Of a stretch of DNA of 21,184 nt, positions 7,935 through 19,418 are shown piece by piece; position 1 is the first letter of the stretch; each line of letters starts with the position of its first letter. Location: contig JBBMKC010240964.1 in the NCBI GenBank assembly GCA_037834085.1, positions 1 through 21,184 of the forward strand. Reading direction: 5' to 3'. The notes beneath the pieces are model-generated. The model had not been told where the DNA came from. It saw only the letters and a program-made list of their open reading frames with translations, and made no database searches. The DNA is from Bipalium vagum (taxonomy: Eukaryota > Platyhelminthes > Tricladida > Geoplanidae). A program made the translations under genes and the position numbers.

Positions 7935-9629
7935 AGTTAAAAATAGTTTGAAGTAGAATAAACTAGGGTTGAGAACAAAAAAAAACCAAATTTGAGACCT
8001 AAAGTGATTAGTAAGGTTGAGCAGAATAGAATTAAAAACAAATAAGTGAACAAATTTAAAAGCAAGTTGATTTACTTTTGATGCTTTTGCGTATTTAATG
8101 TTAAAGAACTTTTGAGAGATTTTTAGAGTGTAATTGAGTTAATCAGGTAAAAATGAATGCTTTGTTGGTAAAAGGTCGATTTAACTATGTTAGTCATGGA
8201 TATTCTCAAGTGTCAGTCTTTTATCTATATTTGTTCCAGCCCCATTAAATTTTTTTTAGAGGATTTATTGAATTTAAGTACAATTATCGTAAATATTTTC
8301 CTGCTGTAAATTTATTATTAAACATATTTGTTTCCGATTCTAGAGACAATTCTAAACTTTACTATTGAAAAAAATTCTGGATATTTTTCTTTTAAATTTA
8401 AATTTCACTAATCATATTTTTATTAATTTTAATGCTATTAAAAATATTTTAAAAAATAATGTTTGTGTTTTCATATTTACTTTTATTATATTTTGATTAT
8501 GAATTAAAAAATACATATAGATTTTTTTCACTTAAAAATAAATTTGATATTTTTGATTTTTTAAAAAAATATTATTTTAATTTTTATTTATATTTTCATT
8601 TATAAATTAGAAAAACCTAATAAGTATTCTTCATTTATCACAATGGATTCGAATCAAAATAAAATTCATCTTGACAATAGAATTTAAAAGACCTCAAAAC
8701 TAATTAAAAAATTTTAAACAAATTATTTAAATATATGGGAAACCAAAAAAAGAATTGAAAGAAGATTTAATAAAATCTCATTAACCTGTTTTAAAAACAC
8801 TACAGTAAAATAAATTATTACAAATTTTAGATAAGCAGTATAATAAAACCTCATTTGTTGGAAAATATTATGAAAATAAAGAAGAATTTAACAAAAAAAA
8901 AACTTTTAGATAATTAAATCGGAGTTTATAATCAATAGATTCGAAGAAAAAACATTTTTAAGTCAAATATTCTGAGAAAGGTTCTGAATTAAAAGTTTAA
9001 AATCAATGTTCAGAAGGAAAATCTGAAGATTATATATCAGAAAAAACGGTAAATAATATAAAAAGTCTTCAATTTTCAAAAAATGATTTTAAATCAGACT
9101 TTATTAAAAAAATAAAATGAAAATATTTGAAATAATAAAATTATAAAAATGAAATGTATCTGAAGGAGAAAATTCTCATCACTGAAAATTTTTATTTGAA
9201 GAATTTATAAATTCAAGAAAAATTTAAGCTTAAAATTTAATTTTACCTTTGTTTCATGAGAGCTTCATTCGAATTTGATTTCAAATTATTAAAGGCTTGC
9301 TTGAATTTTTCTTTATAAACCTCTTTGGATTTCTTTTTCAACTCTATTTAACTTCTTTTTGCATATTAGAAATACCTTTTTTTCTTTAACTTTAAAATAG
9401 TTTTAATATTCATTTATATTCTTTTCAACTTGTTTAATCTCTTTGTCTGATAAAATTTTATCTTCTAAAACTTTCATTTGAAATAAATAAAGTGTTGGGT
9501 TTATCAAAGGCACGAAAGGTGAAATGCAAAGATTGAAAATAATAAAAAGATTGATAATGAGAATAACAATGTTAATAATAATTTTAATTTTAATTAAGAA
9601 AAAAATTGAAAATTTTAAAATATTGGAAT
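7935..9629. other. Gene-free, extremely AT-rich region
   Basis: Long A- and T-runs leave only short frames. A minus-strand stretch around 9478-9245 gives Lys/Glu-rich peptide pieces (e.g. MKVLEDKILSDKEIKQVEK, then a stop) that might be a decayed coiled-coil gene, but nothing is continuous. No RNA gene was recognised; GATTCGAATC at 8646 resembles a tRNA B box but no tRNA fold surrounds it. Confidence 0.4.
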
Positions 9630-9846
9630 AAGCAATATATCAAAATCTCGTCGTCAAGATAATGATATATTGCTTCATTAATTATTATTTCGCAGAAGAT
9701 ATTTCTCGTCGTGGGGACTATGAATTTTGATTTAATGTTTTATTCGATCAAACTTTATCTCGTCGTTGAGATAGAGTTTGATTAATGGCTATTAGAGGAA
9801 ATAGTCGTGTCTAAACTTAGGGATTGGTGATCGTAGACCAATCTCT
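9630..9846. other. Train of hairpins sharing a CTCGTCG motif
   Basis: Hairpin 1: AAGCAATATATCA (9630-9642) pairs perfectly with 9663-9675; inside, a symmetric AA/AA internal loop is followed by ATCT/AGAT closing CGTCGTCA. Hairpin 2: ATCAAACTTTATCTC (9747-9761) pairs with 9768-9782, with one G-U wobble in a plus-strand transcript and loop GTCGTT. Hairpin 3: AGGGATTGGT (9819-9828) pairs with 9837-9846, again with one G-U wobble, loop GATCGTAG. A third CTCGTCG copy at about 9705 lies between hairpins 1 and 2. No open reading frame explains this. It could be a structured RNA or the structured leader or end of an unrecognised element. Confidence 0.55.
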
Positions 9847-10037
9847 ATGACTAGATATAAAGACGGATATTTCCATAAAGCCGTCCAGAATATTTGCAAA
9901 AAACGCCCAGAAAAATCACTTTGAAAAAAATTGAAAATATTGAAAGACTAGTCGTTATTACTGCCGAGAAGTTTCAAAAAGATTATTCGTAATCATTCTC
10001 GTTTATATTCAGATGATTATGAGACAGATGAATATAC

Positions 10038-10126
10038 AAGGGGACCTAGAGAGCTTGGGAATCCCTGTGTGACCCGAAAAGGACCCAGTGAACGACCCGG
10101 GGACCCCTGTTCTCTTGGAGTGAGAG
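10038..10126. repeat. GC-rich patch of short direct repeats
   Basis: GGGGACC, GACCCGAAAAGGACCC and GACCCGGGGACCCC form degenerate repeats in a GC-rich island within AT-rich DNA, 190 nt after the hairpin group. The order (structured stretch, then a GC-rich patch, then a T-rich stretch with AATAAA) could be the decayed leader of an element, but there is no coding support. Confidence 0.45.
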
Positions 10127-12060
10127 TATTATTGAATTTTGTTATTTTTATTATTCGTTATTCTTGTTTTAATAATTCAAATTAAATTTCGGTATTAATT
10201 TTCATATATTGTATTTTGCTTTTAACTATTTCATTTGATTTGATATTTTCTCATATTATTTAGCGCGGACGTTTGATCGATTTTATGATAGTAACTTTAC
10301 CGAAGTTGGATTTTTTTGAGTATTGTTTAAAATTTTGTTGTACGACGTTTGGATTTTTAATAAAGTTTTACTGTGATTGTTTTGATTCAATTGAGGTGCG
10401 AATAAAGTATTATTGCGGGAATATCATATATAATGATTTTATTTTGACTTTGAAATTTTATAATTATCAAATTCAAAATACTTGTATAAAGATATTTCTC
10501 GGTAATTTATAGTCAGCGTTACTGTAACCATTGTTTTTTAAATAGACCAGATAGTCGATAAGAATTAATCGATTCAAGTAATTAATGTTAATTTTTTCTT
10601 GTTAAGTCAGTTTTGTCCTTTTGTTTGTAGTTTCATACGAATCTGTTAGAACGTAGTTCTTATCAGACAAATTATTCACTTATTCTCGATTTGAGAGATT
10701 ATTCTTGAATTTAAATAATCATTAGTAAGTTATTACTTGATATATTACAAATATATTTTTGTCGCAATAGACTATCTTAGTTATTGTTTTGATTTTTATG
10801 TCTGAACAGTATAGGTTTAAGCGCGCAAATCTTTTGGTGGCATTTTTTGCTTATCAGAGTGAATTAAGAAAGTTACCTCACAACCGTCCTGCTTTCTTAT
10901 TCAGCCTTACATAGTCTCAAGGAATTCTCAAAATAACCTTATATGCAAAGGAATATATTCTGTTTTACCCAAAAGTTTTCACAACGCGGTTTGGTATTGT
11001 CATATTTCCGTCTGTGGTTGAATTTATATATAAATTTTTCGATTTCTTAAACTTTATTTTATTTTTTTAAGTTTGGTTTTTGTGGTCTTGTTTTTCGTAT
11101 TGTCTGGATTTTTTTGTAAATTTTAACCAAGAAGGCTAAGTACCCAAACCTACTCTGGTACCATCGATGCTTTAAACAATTTTTGTAACATTTTGTCTGT
11201 TTTTGAATAATATTTTTGTTTGGCACAATTTTGGGTCAAATTCTTAAAAATAATTTTCCTGTTCTCATTTTTGATATTATTTTTCGAAAATTCATTTCTA
11301 CGCAATTTTCTGTCATTTAGTAATTTCGACTTTTAAAGTTTTTAAAATTATTTTATTTACAAATATTTATGTAACTAAATAAATTTTTTTTATTATAATT
11401 ATGTATAGTAAAAGTAAAAATTTATGTAATTCAAATTTTATATTATAAATATAAATATTCTAATATGCATATTTATTTACAAGATAATGGTGCAAACGAA
11501 GTACATACGTACTTATGGCTAAGGGTAAAGATCAAGGCTCTTGTTATTCTCCTCTTAAGATAAAAGTTGAAAAAATCTGTAATCAATTGTTGTAATCAGT
11601 TTGTTCATAGTCAATAAAAATAAATTTTCATTTTTTACTATTTTTTAATATTATTACTTTCTACGAGTCTATAACAACGACTGTTGAAATGTATTAATTT
11701 CTTGAAGATATATATGTAAATATTACATTTAATAGGTAAATTAGATTTTATTAGAATTAGATATTTTATTATCATTATACTCAGAATTTATCTAGATGTT
11801 AAAGATTTAAGATTTGTTTAACATAAGTTTAAAAATGAAACATAAGAGTTTGCGACCTTTTTAAAATTTTTTAATAGTAAAATCAATTGTATTTGAAAAT
11901 TCTAAAAATAAAAATAATTTGATTTCACTTATTATGGATTATCTAATAAATTTGTTTTAAAAATATGTAAGTTTATACTGATTTAATATTTTCAAATATA
12001 AATTTTTGCTTTAAATTTTTCTTAGATTTTTATTTAAATAAATTAAAAATATTTTGTTTT
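10127..12060. other. Intergenic region upstream of the DBF4-like gene
   Basis: No coding frame is supported. Stretches such as 10240-10510 are T-rich with two AATAAA. A TTTTGGTGGCA motif at about 10830 resembles the sequence that follows the left end of some old LTR-type elements, but no paired terminal repeats or protein remains were found. A 12-base string TATGGCTAAGGG occurs at about 6513 and again at about 11515. The DBF4 promoter should lie at the right edge; no defined core element could be picked out. Confidence 0.35.
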
Positions 12061-12061
12061 T

Positions 12062-12109
12062 GTGAGTATTTTAAAATCATTTTAGTTATATAAATGACTT
12101 GTTTTTCAG
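12062..12109 (+). other. Possible 48-nt 5' intron of the DBF4-like gene
   Basis: A GTGAGT donor at 12062 and a GTTTTTCAG acceptor ending at 12109 precede the ATG at 12119 by a few bases. The size equals the other small introns of this gene. Whether the upstream exon is untranslated or carries more coding sequence cannot be told. Confidence 0.4.
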
Positions 12110-12118
12110 ATTTCAATT

Positions 12119-15100
12119 ATGAATAAATTTTCTACCTTTCTAAATAAGGTACAAATGAGTTCACCGTACAACGATGAAAATTTTCAGTTAATCACATCAT
12201 TGGTACAAAATTTTAAATTGTTGATAGTTTTTAATTTTGTTTAAGGAATTTTATAACAATGACATGTTTACAAATCAAAGAATCTTCATTTACAACGAAA
12301 ACTCTTTAAAGAACGAAAAACTTCAGAATATTTTATTAAAACTAAAAGCTGTCAGTTAATAAGAAAATGGATAAATTATTCATTACTTTGTTTAGGATGT
12401 CATTCATTCTTTTGATGATAAAGTTAATTATGTAATTACTTCTAATAAAAAGGTGAAAGACGAAATAAACTATTTTAATGAAGATTCTAAACATGAAAAA
12501 AATAACCTAAAGGTCAATGACACCAGTTCTAAGCCCAAAGTGAGCTATGTTGGACTTTCTATTAGAAACAGAATATGTAGTATTGCAGCGGAATCTAAAA
12601 ATGCTACCAATAAATTTGGATTAAATCAGGTAGTTATTCGTACTCTATTAATTTTACAAATTCATTATAAATATCAACATTTAAGAATTATCTTTTAGTC
12701 AGCAAATACGAGGATAGACAATCAATCAGGGTTTTTGCAGAAAGTGAAGAAATTGGGAATCAAAGTTTTGAGTATAAATGGTATATAATCTTCTCGATAT
12801 CGATTTGCAATTTTAATCTCAATATAGATGTTTGGAAATGGCTGCTCGAAAATTATCCGGTACTAATTATGGTAGGTTCATACTTGGTTTAACTTTATGT
12901 TACTGCTTTTGTAAATTTTATTTCATAATGTTTGAGCTTTGTCTAAATTTCACTGATGAGGATTCTGTAGGGATAATGATTAAATAAGTCAAGTTTCATT
13001 CTTCGAGATTTTTTCTTGAGAGCAATGTCAAGGTCTTTGGAAATATCATTGTACATTTCTTTTGCATTTTTAATGGGTGATTCTTCCAGTATAAATATTT
13101 CTAAAATCTTTCGATTTCGAATCAATTTCTTCAATAAACTTTATTTGAAATGATTTGTTGAATTTATTTTAAAATAAGGAAGGTGAAACTACTGAAGAAA
13201 ATCATTCCCTCGATGTTAAAAAAAAGATTCAAGCAATCAAAACACCCGCCATAAAGATCTTTGATAAACAAGGTCGATATAAACCTGAGTATAAGTCACA
13301 GACCAATTTGAATCGAGAAATGTGGGAGGAAACAAGTGGCTGTAATACCAGCAAAGATGAAGAATCAGGAGAAAAGGAACTGGAAATGAAAAACGACAGT
13401 TGTGTGTCCATATCAAAGAAATCTGTACAAGTCAGTTTAACTAAAGGACAAAACAAATCTGTGAAGGCACCAAAGGTGATGAATGAAGGTTATTGCGAAT
13501 GCTGTGATAGCAAATTCATGGATATCAAAACGGTAAGTTATCATACGAAATTAGCATATAATCGTTAATTTTGGAAAATCCTTACCCAGCATTTAGAGTC
13601 ATTTCAGCACCAAAAATTCGCTGATGACGCGGCTAATTTTGTCAGTATTGATGAAGTGTTGAAAGACTTTGTGAATTTCGAATCATTCTATAAAACTAGA
13701 ATGATGAAGCAGACTGTCCTGGAACGCCGGGCAAGTGTGAGACTCATTAAACAACTGTGAGAATTGTTAGAGATTATTTATATATTTCGTTAATGTTTAT
13801 GTAGATCCGTGAACGATTTCAAGAACGAGCAGCAAGTCTTAGAAATTAAAAAAAACGAAATAAAGATTGATGGAATCGTTGAGAAAGATTCTGTGGCTGG
13901 TTTGAGGTCCGTAAAATCGGAAAATAATAAAGACATTCTATCAAATTCTGTATCCAAAGTGAAAAGAAAAAAATTAGAAAGTTTATTGGAATCTAGTCAG
14001 GAAAACAGTGGAACCTTGCGTATCATGGAAAATGGAAGTGTCGCAAAATCAATGGAGATAGATCTACTGAAGAAATTTGAGGTGGATTTGGAAAATCAAA
14101 AGAAACAGCTTAGTCACGATTGGGGAAAGATGAGGTTGAAACCGATATCTTTGACTTTGAAAAAGTGTTACTTTGGGAAAATTGAAGAAATAATTTTTGA
14201 AGAGCAGTGTACAGAAATCGAGAGTGTACCTCATCAATACCCCCAGTCATCGTTAGAGTGGGGTCCAAATTTCGCTCAAGCAACAATAAGTTATCAATTG
14301 TACAGAGCTTGTATGGAAATATCATCCATAGAATTTCAGACTGTGCCTCTCTTGGAGCCAGTGTTATTTGTTCAAGCTAAAGAGTCCTTGTGTCCCATGA
14401 CAACTGGTCTGATCCACGCCGATAAAGTTTTAAGTACTCAACCACTCGTCTATTGCAGCAGCCTTGAGATATTTCAGGATCTCAGTGAAAAATGTTATTC
14501 ACTTGTCGTAGCTGATCCGATTTATCTTTCGTCGAAAACCTGCTCAAATAATGTCTTTCAAGCTCCAGTGGTAACTGTGGGGTTTCCGATAAAAGATCCA
14601 GATTCGCTTTCACGAATAACGCCGATGGAAGACGAATTTTATTTTGAAAAAGCTTTTTTGTCAACAGTTACTCTAGAACATCAACATCATTTAATCACGA
14701 CAGTTCAGTCGTCCCATCAACAGGAAATCCATCAATCAGAAGTCGCTTCCCAGTCAGATCTTCTCAATGATATCAACGAAAAAGATAACGAAAGTTTTTT
14801 TAACGAACGTCATTCTTCGTTGGATGATTCGATAGGTAGTTCTATAGAACGCTTGTCGCTGCGAAATTTTCGTTTTCTTCCAGATTCAATTCCCGATGAT
14901 ATCGAAGTTCCATTGTCTCCCGTTGTGTCCAATTCCCGATATTACGCTTTCTCCCCGCACATTCTTCGTTCAATCGATAAAAAATGTGAAGAAAACGACG
15001 ATAACAATTTTACTCCATCATACAACTATTCTCCCGATCGTTACAAGACTCATTTCACAGACTTCAATTATGATTTTTTGACCACCTCACCATCCAACAG

Positions 15101-15761
15101 TCACGTTAAAGATATTATCTTAAACAATTCCGATTTCAATTCACCGATAGAGCCGAAATCCAATTGTAATACATCTCTCTCGAAAATCTCTCCAAACGCG
15201 ATTGTTCCTGTTCCGCAGGCTCCTTCCAATCAGTTCGATGAAACCGACGACGATTTCATTATCGATCTAAGATATTTCCTGAACTCTTCTAATATCGGTT
15301 CAACGAATTGTGCATTTAATGTACTATCCAATCAAAAGACACCGTCACAGAAAATTGGTCATAAGCTAATTTCCATTGATTCCATTGTTCAGAATCGATT
15401 TCAAGATCGATTTAATGTCAATTTAAATTCATTGCGAGAAGTTACCAATCACAGTAAAATCGATATGAAGCCACCACGTCGAATCGGAAAAAATTTAAAA
15501 CGAACCAGACAGGAAATTGAGGCAGACGTTTCCGATTATCCAATCAATTCTTCGAAGAGAAAGAAATTAGACAAAAACTTGACATTTCCATCACCACTGC
15601 CGCCACCTGCACCTTCGCCAAAAGTTAAGCGGCAATCAAATATAACTAAAAAATGTGGTGATGAGCTTTCGCCCTCCATCAGACAAAGTCGACCGTTCAG
15701 ACAGGCAAAATCGATTGCTCGCCAATCAATACAAATCGCAACAGATTTCTTTTTCAATTAA
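12119..15761 (+). CDS. DBF4: DBF4/chiffon-like activator of Cdc7 kinase (eight coding exons)
   Basis: DBF4 proteins bind and activate Cdc7 kinase, which phosphorylates the MCM helicase at origins. Proposed exons: 12119-12202, 12246-12350, 12396-12629, 12699-12780, 12828-12859, 13179-13532, 13590-13756, 13805-15761. All junctions are GT-AG and in frame, giving about 1004 aa. Residues about 38-179 form the BRCT-like motif N, with IFIYNENSLKNEKL, DVIHSFDDKVNYVITSNKK and GIKVLSINDVWKWLLE. Residues 200-220 are motif M (TPAIKIFDKQGRYKPEYKS), which contacts Cdc7. Residues 283-304 are the DBF4 zinc finger GYCECC...HLESFQHQKF, ligands Cys285, Cys288, His298 and His304, rebuilt across the 13532/13590 junction. 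The 650-codon last exon is a disordered tail with KRKK clusters at 406-409 and 937-940 (likely nuclear signals) and a Pro-rich run near 955. The start ATG is the least certain point. An alternative donor at 12872 would add four residues, and exon 1 might hold a 39-nt intron. Confidence 0.9.
12943..13134 (-). pseudogene. Antisense open frame inside DBF4 intron 5, unrecognised
   Basis: Intron 5 (12860-13178, 319 nt) is several times longer than the others (43-69 nt). On the minus strand it holds a 63-codon open frame with no ATG at its left end. The peptide is rich in charged residues but well mixed: EESPIKNAKEMYNDISKDL, then KKKSRRMKLDLFNHYPYR, ending LISEI. It is probably a fragment of another gene or element inserted into the intron. 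No family recognised. Confidence 0.3.
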
Positions 15762-15793
15762 AAAAATACCCAAGTACCGGACGTTTGTGATAC

Positions 15794-16099
15794 ATGCAAG
15801 TTTTCCAACCCTATTGGCATAAAAGACTGATATCGTTGATATTGGCAATGATGTTGGTGCTGGTGGTTTTAGTTATTGATGAATTTATTTTACTTTTGTG
15901 TCTTTTATTGTTTTCCCATCACACTTGTACGCGGGGGTTTAATGGACATCCCCAACGGAACCGAAAGAAAATTGCGCTAACCACACTGTTTTATATTGAT
16001 TATGGTAATAAAGTTCTTTACTACGATTTCAGTCATTATATGTCAGTGATTAATGAGAGAAAAAGTGCAAACGGGCTGAAAATTTTATCTATTTTTTAA
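15794..16099 (+). CDS. 101-codon ATG frame just after the DBF4 stop, doubtful
   Basis: The ATG lies 33 nt after the DBF4 TAA. The frame has a hydrophobic stretch at about residues 12-40 (LISLILAMMLVLVVLVIDEF and on), then HTCTRGFNGHPQRNRKK. The DBF4 poly(A) signal falls inside it, so in the DBF4 mRNA it would be cut off before its stop. It is most likely chance openness in the 3' UTR, but its length and ATG make it worth recording. Confidence 0.15.
   Translation: MQVFQPYWHKRLISLILAMMLVLVVLVIDEFILLLCLLLFSHHTCTRGFNGHPQRNRKKIALTTLFYIDYGNKVLYYDFSHYMSVINERKSANGLKILSIF
16007..16012 (+). terminator. Poly(A) signal for the DBF4-like gene
   Basis: AATAAA lies 246 nt after the stop codon and is the first canonical signal after the gene on the plus strand. 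Confidence 0.5.
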
Positions 16100-16499
16100 C
16101 TGTAACGTCAGCGTTGAAATTGGAATCATTTGTTTAGTTTACCTGTATCATTATCGACAGTCGAAATATTTTTACTTCATTATTTAAATATATTGATTTC
16201 CATAATTATTGATTTTTATATAAAAATTAATTGTTTTTTTATTTTTAATAAGTAATTTTTCATTGTGCTCGCTAGTTTAGTTCAATTTATTTAATTAGCA
16301 AAATGGAAGATAAATTTTCTGAGATTTAAGATTATAAAAAAAATTAATGACTCAATAAAGAAAGTGCTTATTCAATATAAGTATAAAATGTTTTAAAATT
16401 AAAACCAGAGATTATTTACTATAATTTAAACTGGATAGACTGTTACAAGGGATTAGATGAAGATCACAACCTTTTAAATAATTGTTAATAGATTTTTAT

Positions 16500-17030
16500 T
16501 GCATATAGATATACCTTTTTTCTCATAAGAAACTTCTAATTCACTGAAGTACTTTTCTGAGGTAATTGTTTCACCTTGATGTATTTCTGAGCTAACTAAC
16601 CTTTTTTTAGTCTGATCGTTTCCTATAATCAAATAGAAACAATGGTTTATATGCGTTGCAAAAATATATCGGTTTTGTTTCTAGAGAGCAATGATGAATT
16701 TCATGAGGATCCATTTTATTATTTTCTTTGTCTTCCCAATAATCTTCAAATTTTTTGCAACGCTAATACCACGATCTTATGCAAGTTCTCTCAGTGTCAC
16801 ACGCGATTTTCTTAAAACGTGAGCATTAGGCTTTTCATTTTCCAATATGGTACCAGTATGTCCATGAATATCAATTTCAAGCGTTGTATCGACGAATTGA
16901 AATTTGCAAAACAAAAATTTAATTGTGCGATCCTTCACTGCATTTTGTCCAAATGTTTTTCTTCAGATTATCCAATTTTTATTCGTACGAAAATAGAAGA
17001 AAAAATCCACTTTCCATTTTAAAATTAACC
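16500..17030 (-). pseudogene. Broken mariner transposase remnant
   Basis: Minus-strand translation gives, in order, mariner landmarks: DRTIKFLFCKFQFVDTTLEI (after the first helix-turn-helix); ENEKPNAHVLRKSRVTLRELA (acidic linker and second helix-turn-helix); KTKKIIKWI followed by HE, the worn WVPHEL block; LSRNKTDIFLQRI before the first catalytic site; FDYRKRSD; and GETITSEKYFSEL, the block between the first and second catalytic Asp. Frames change at least three times, stops interrupt it, and the first catalytic motif itself is missing. The set fits the human Hsmar1-like/irritans side of the mariner family. No inverted ends were located, so boundaries are those of the visible similarity. Confidence 0.75.
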
Positions 17031-17396
17031 GTTTAATAGAGCTAATAAATTTTTATTTAGAAAAAATTAGATACTGAAAGTATAAAACTTACAAAAAATA
17101 TAAATATGAATATTCGTTAAAATCAATTTTGTTGACAGGTGACGAATCGAATTATTATTCAATTAAAATTAATAATTTTGCATAAAATTTAATATTTTTT
17201 TAAATTGTAAAATTATTTTAGTAAAGTTTATAAAAGATATTGCTTGTATTATTGAAATTTTCAACATGGTTTCTGACCGTTAAGTTAGGTTCTTTATTTC
17301 TTTTCTATGACTCAACTTATTCTTTGACCAATGTAAAATGTAAATCCAATAACACGTGGGAATGACAATAAGTCCTCTGTGCCATGGGTGGCCTTT

Positions 17397-17420
17397 AATG
17401 AAAGTGCTACTACTTTCATT
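17397..17420. repeat. Perfect 9-bp inverted repeat
   Basis: AATGAAAGT (17397-17405) and ACTTTCATT (17412-17420) are exact complements separated by six bases. The role is unknown; it lies between two mariner remnants. Confidence 0.6.
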
Positions 17421-17610
17421 CAATGTTTACAAATTCTAACTTTTCCAAAAATTTGGATTTTTTCAAAAGCGAACTTAGAGATATGAACAAACAAACTATA
17501 GGCTTCCATTAAATTGCTAATGAAAAACATGTTCAGTTATTTAAAGAATATGAATTTCCCTTGTTTTTATTTCAAAAATAATTTTATTAGTAAAAATATA
17601 TTATTAAAAT

Positions 17611-17690
17611 TCAAGTTGGATGTTTATTTTTTTCAAAATCATCAAAGTAAACCCATGTTTTGTTACCTGTAATAATTTTGTAAATCAAAT
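17611..17690 (-). pseudogene. Small mariner transposase fragment around the first catalytic site
   Basis: The minus strand encodes YKIITGNKTWVYFDDFEKNKH, which matches the mariner block 'IVTGDETWVYYYDPETK', with Asn for the first catalytic Asp. The upstream part of the same open frame has no mariner likeness. It is a short remnant, separate in sequence from the copy at 16500-17030, which retains a different part of the protein. Confidence 0.6.
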
Positions 17691-17699
17691 TAGATGAAC

Positions 17700-19418
17700 C
17701 ACTAAAACAATAAAATATATATCTACATTTTGTCAGAAGAAAATCGGTTAGAAATCTAACTGGAACAACAAATATGAAAGTCCAAAATTTTTTGTTAATT
17801 TTTGAGTTGATGGATAGGTGGGTAGAGTAAGTCACTTTGTGACAAATATTTATAGGAAAATGAAATATTTCACAAAAATAATAAATGTAAATCACACAAT
17901 GGAATTATGCATCTACAATTACGTCAAGGACAATGAAGATGTGAGAAAAGTGAATACACTAGGTCAATTTCAATAAGAAAAGGGTTCTATTCTCCAAAGT
18001 CAGACATGTCGAACATTTATAATTGATGAAAGTTCTCACACCATTATATTCTAAAATATCTGAATGTAACTTGCAAATCATTTGCAATCAGAATAAATTT
18101 CGACAGATTGTCAGAGAGTCATTACTGACCAGAGGGAAGTAATGATCGAAAAGCAGAGACGTTTGCAAAATTAATAGACCAAGGCTCGCTAAATCCAAAG
18201 TTGACAATCATTTTTGAGAATTTATGTTTCGAAAGCTAAATGAAAACAATATTTGGAAATCATTCCTTAAATCTATGAAAACATAAACATGTTTCAAAAA
18301 TATTTGTCTTTTAATATATGTATGCACGTCTGATCCAAATTTACTTTAAAAATTCGATATAAAACAGTTTACATTAATAAAAATTAGAATTATATAGTAA
18401 TTAATCTTTAATTGGTTGTAGAAAAATCGGTTTTTATAACCGCAATGTCAAAGCCTGCCAAAGTGATGATTAGCTGATTTTCAAGACATTGAAAGCCAAG
18501 TTTTCATCAATAGCGTAGAAAATAAAATGTACACTGAAAATAAAGAAAAATAAATATATACAATAAATTTCTATATCCATTTATTTTGTTAATATATTTT
18601 ATTCAAAATTATTTACTGAAATGTTATGAGAGACCGAAGTAAGTTTAATTTGATGTACAGTGATTGATAATTATGATAAAAGGACCTCGAAAGAAAAAAT
18701 AAAAAACCTACGTTTGAATGAAAAGAAAATTCTGAAACATGTATATAATTATAAATATATAAATTATAAATATATATAATTATATTTGTAAAGATTCGAC
18801 TCTTTTTTTTCTAATGCTTACAAGAGAGAGACTTTTTGGCTCACCAACGCCGTCTGAAGAAGCTTAAATAATAAAATATTTACGAATAAAAAATTTAATT
18901 AACAAAAAGGTATATTTGTTATTACAGTAGGCACAGTCTATTTAACTTTACAATAGTTAAAAATATGATAATTACTTAATTAATTAAATGTCTTTAGCTT
19001 TCTGATAACCGAGTAATGCAGAAAATATTTGTATTCAGTTGTCTAGAGCGAAGCGAAATCGACTTGCAGGAAAACAACCAAAAAAATAAAAAAAATTAGA
19101 AATGACACGAATTAAAAGATGAAAAGTTTAACAAATATTTTCTTTTATTTCTTGAATCATTCAAAAAATTGCAAATTGAATTTAAATATTCAAATATAAA
19201 ATATATTAAAATAGTTGAAAATCCCAAAAATAACAAAAGAATTACTTACTCCATACCATAAAAAATCCTATTTGTTAAAATTAATTATAATAAAGTAGAA
19301 CAAATAATATTAACAAAGTTTATTATAACGAATGTGGTATATTAACATCTAAACCTTTCTGCTTTATATTTTCTGTTACTATTGGAGATTTCAGGTTTAA
19401 TTGACCAAAAATTCTCTT
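17700..19418. other. Gene-free region between transposon remnants
   Basis: AT-rich DNA. Around 17900-18240 base composition is more balanced, and plus-strand pieces such as MELCIYNYVKDNEDVRKVN appear, but stops cut every frame within about 30 codons. The block ending GAAGAAGCTTAAATAATAAA near 18857-18876 looks like a gene end, with TAA next to AATAAA, but no exon can be defined. Pure A/T palindromic repeat DNA lies at 18745-18788. Confidence 0.35.
18745..18788. repeat. A/T palindromic simple repeat
   Basis: Alternating TATAATTATAAATATATAA-type sequence composed only of A and T, able to fold on itself. Confidence 0.7.

Noticed and set aside
8644-8656. GATTCGAATC as a tRNA B box
   Set aside because: No A box, anticodon arm or acceptor stem can be drawn around it.
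10273-10512. 79-codon plus-strand frame
   Set aside because: Phe/Tyr/Cys-rich frame in T-rich DNA with no motif, splice context or similar neighbour.
10830-10850. TTTTGGTGGCA as a primer-binding-like site of an old LTR-type element
   Set aside because: No paired terminal repeats and no protein remains nearby, so one short motif is not enough.
12951-12975. CTGATGAG as a hammerhead ribozyme core
   Set aside because: The matching stem II and GAAA core are absent at the right spacing.
16819-17022. 67-codon plus-strand frame
   Set aside because: It is antisense to the mariner remnant at 16500-17030, which explains its openness.
17285-17305. TTAGGTTCTTTATTTC as a mariner inverted end
   Set aside because: It is not preceded by TA, its orientation does not fit the nearby minus-strand remnants, and no matching partner end was found.
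19249-19270. TACTCCATACCAT as a worn Stowaway-type end of the 19419-20110 remnant
   Set aside because: Only the first six or seven bases agree with the intact end at 2472 and no right-hand partner is visible.
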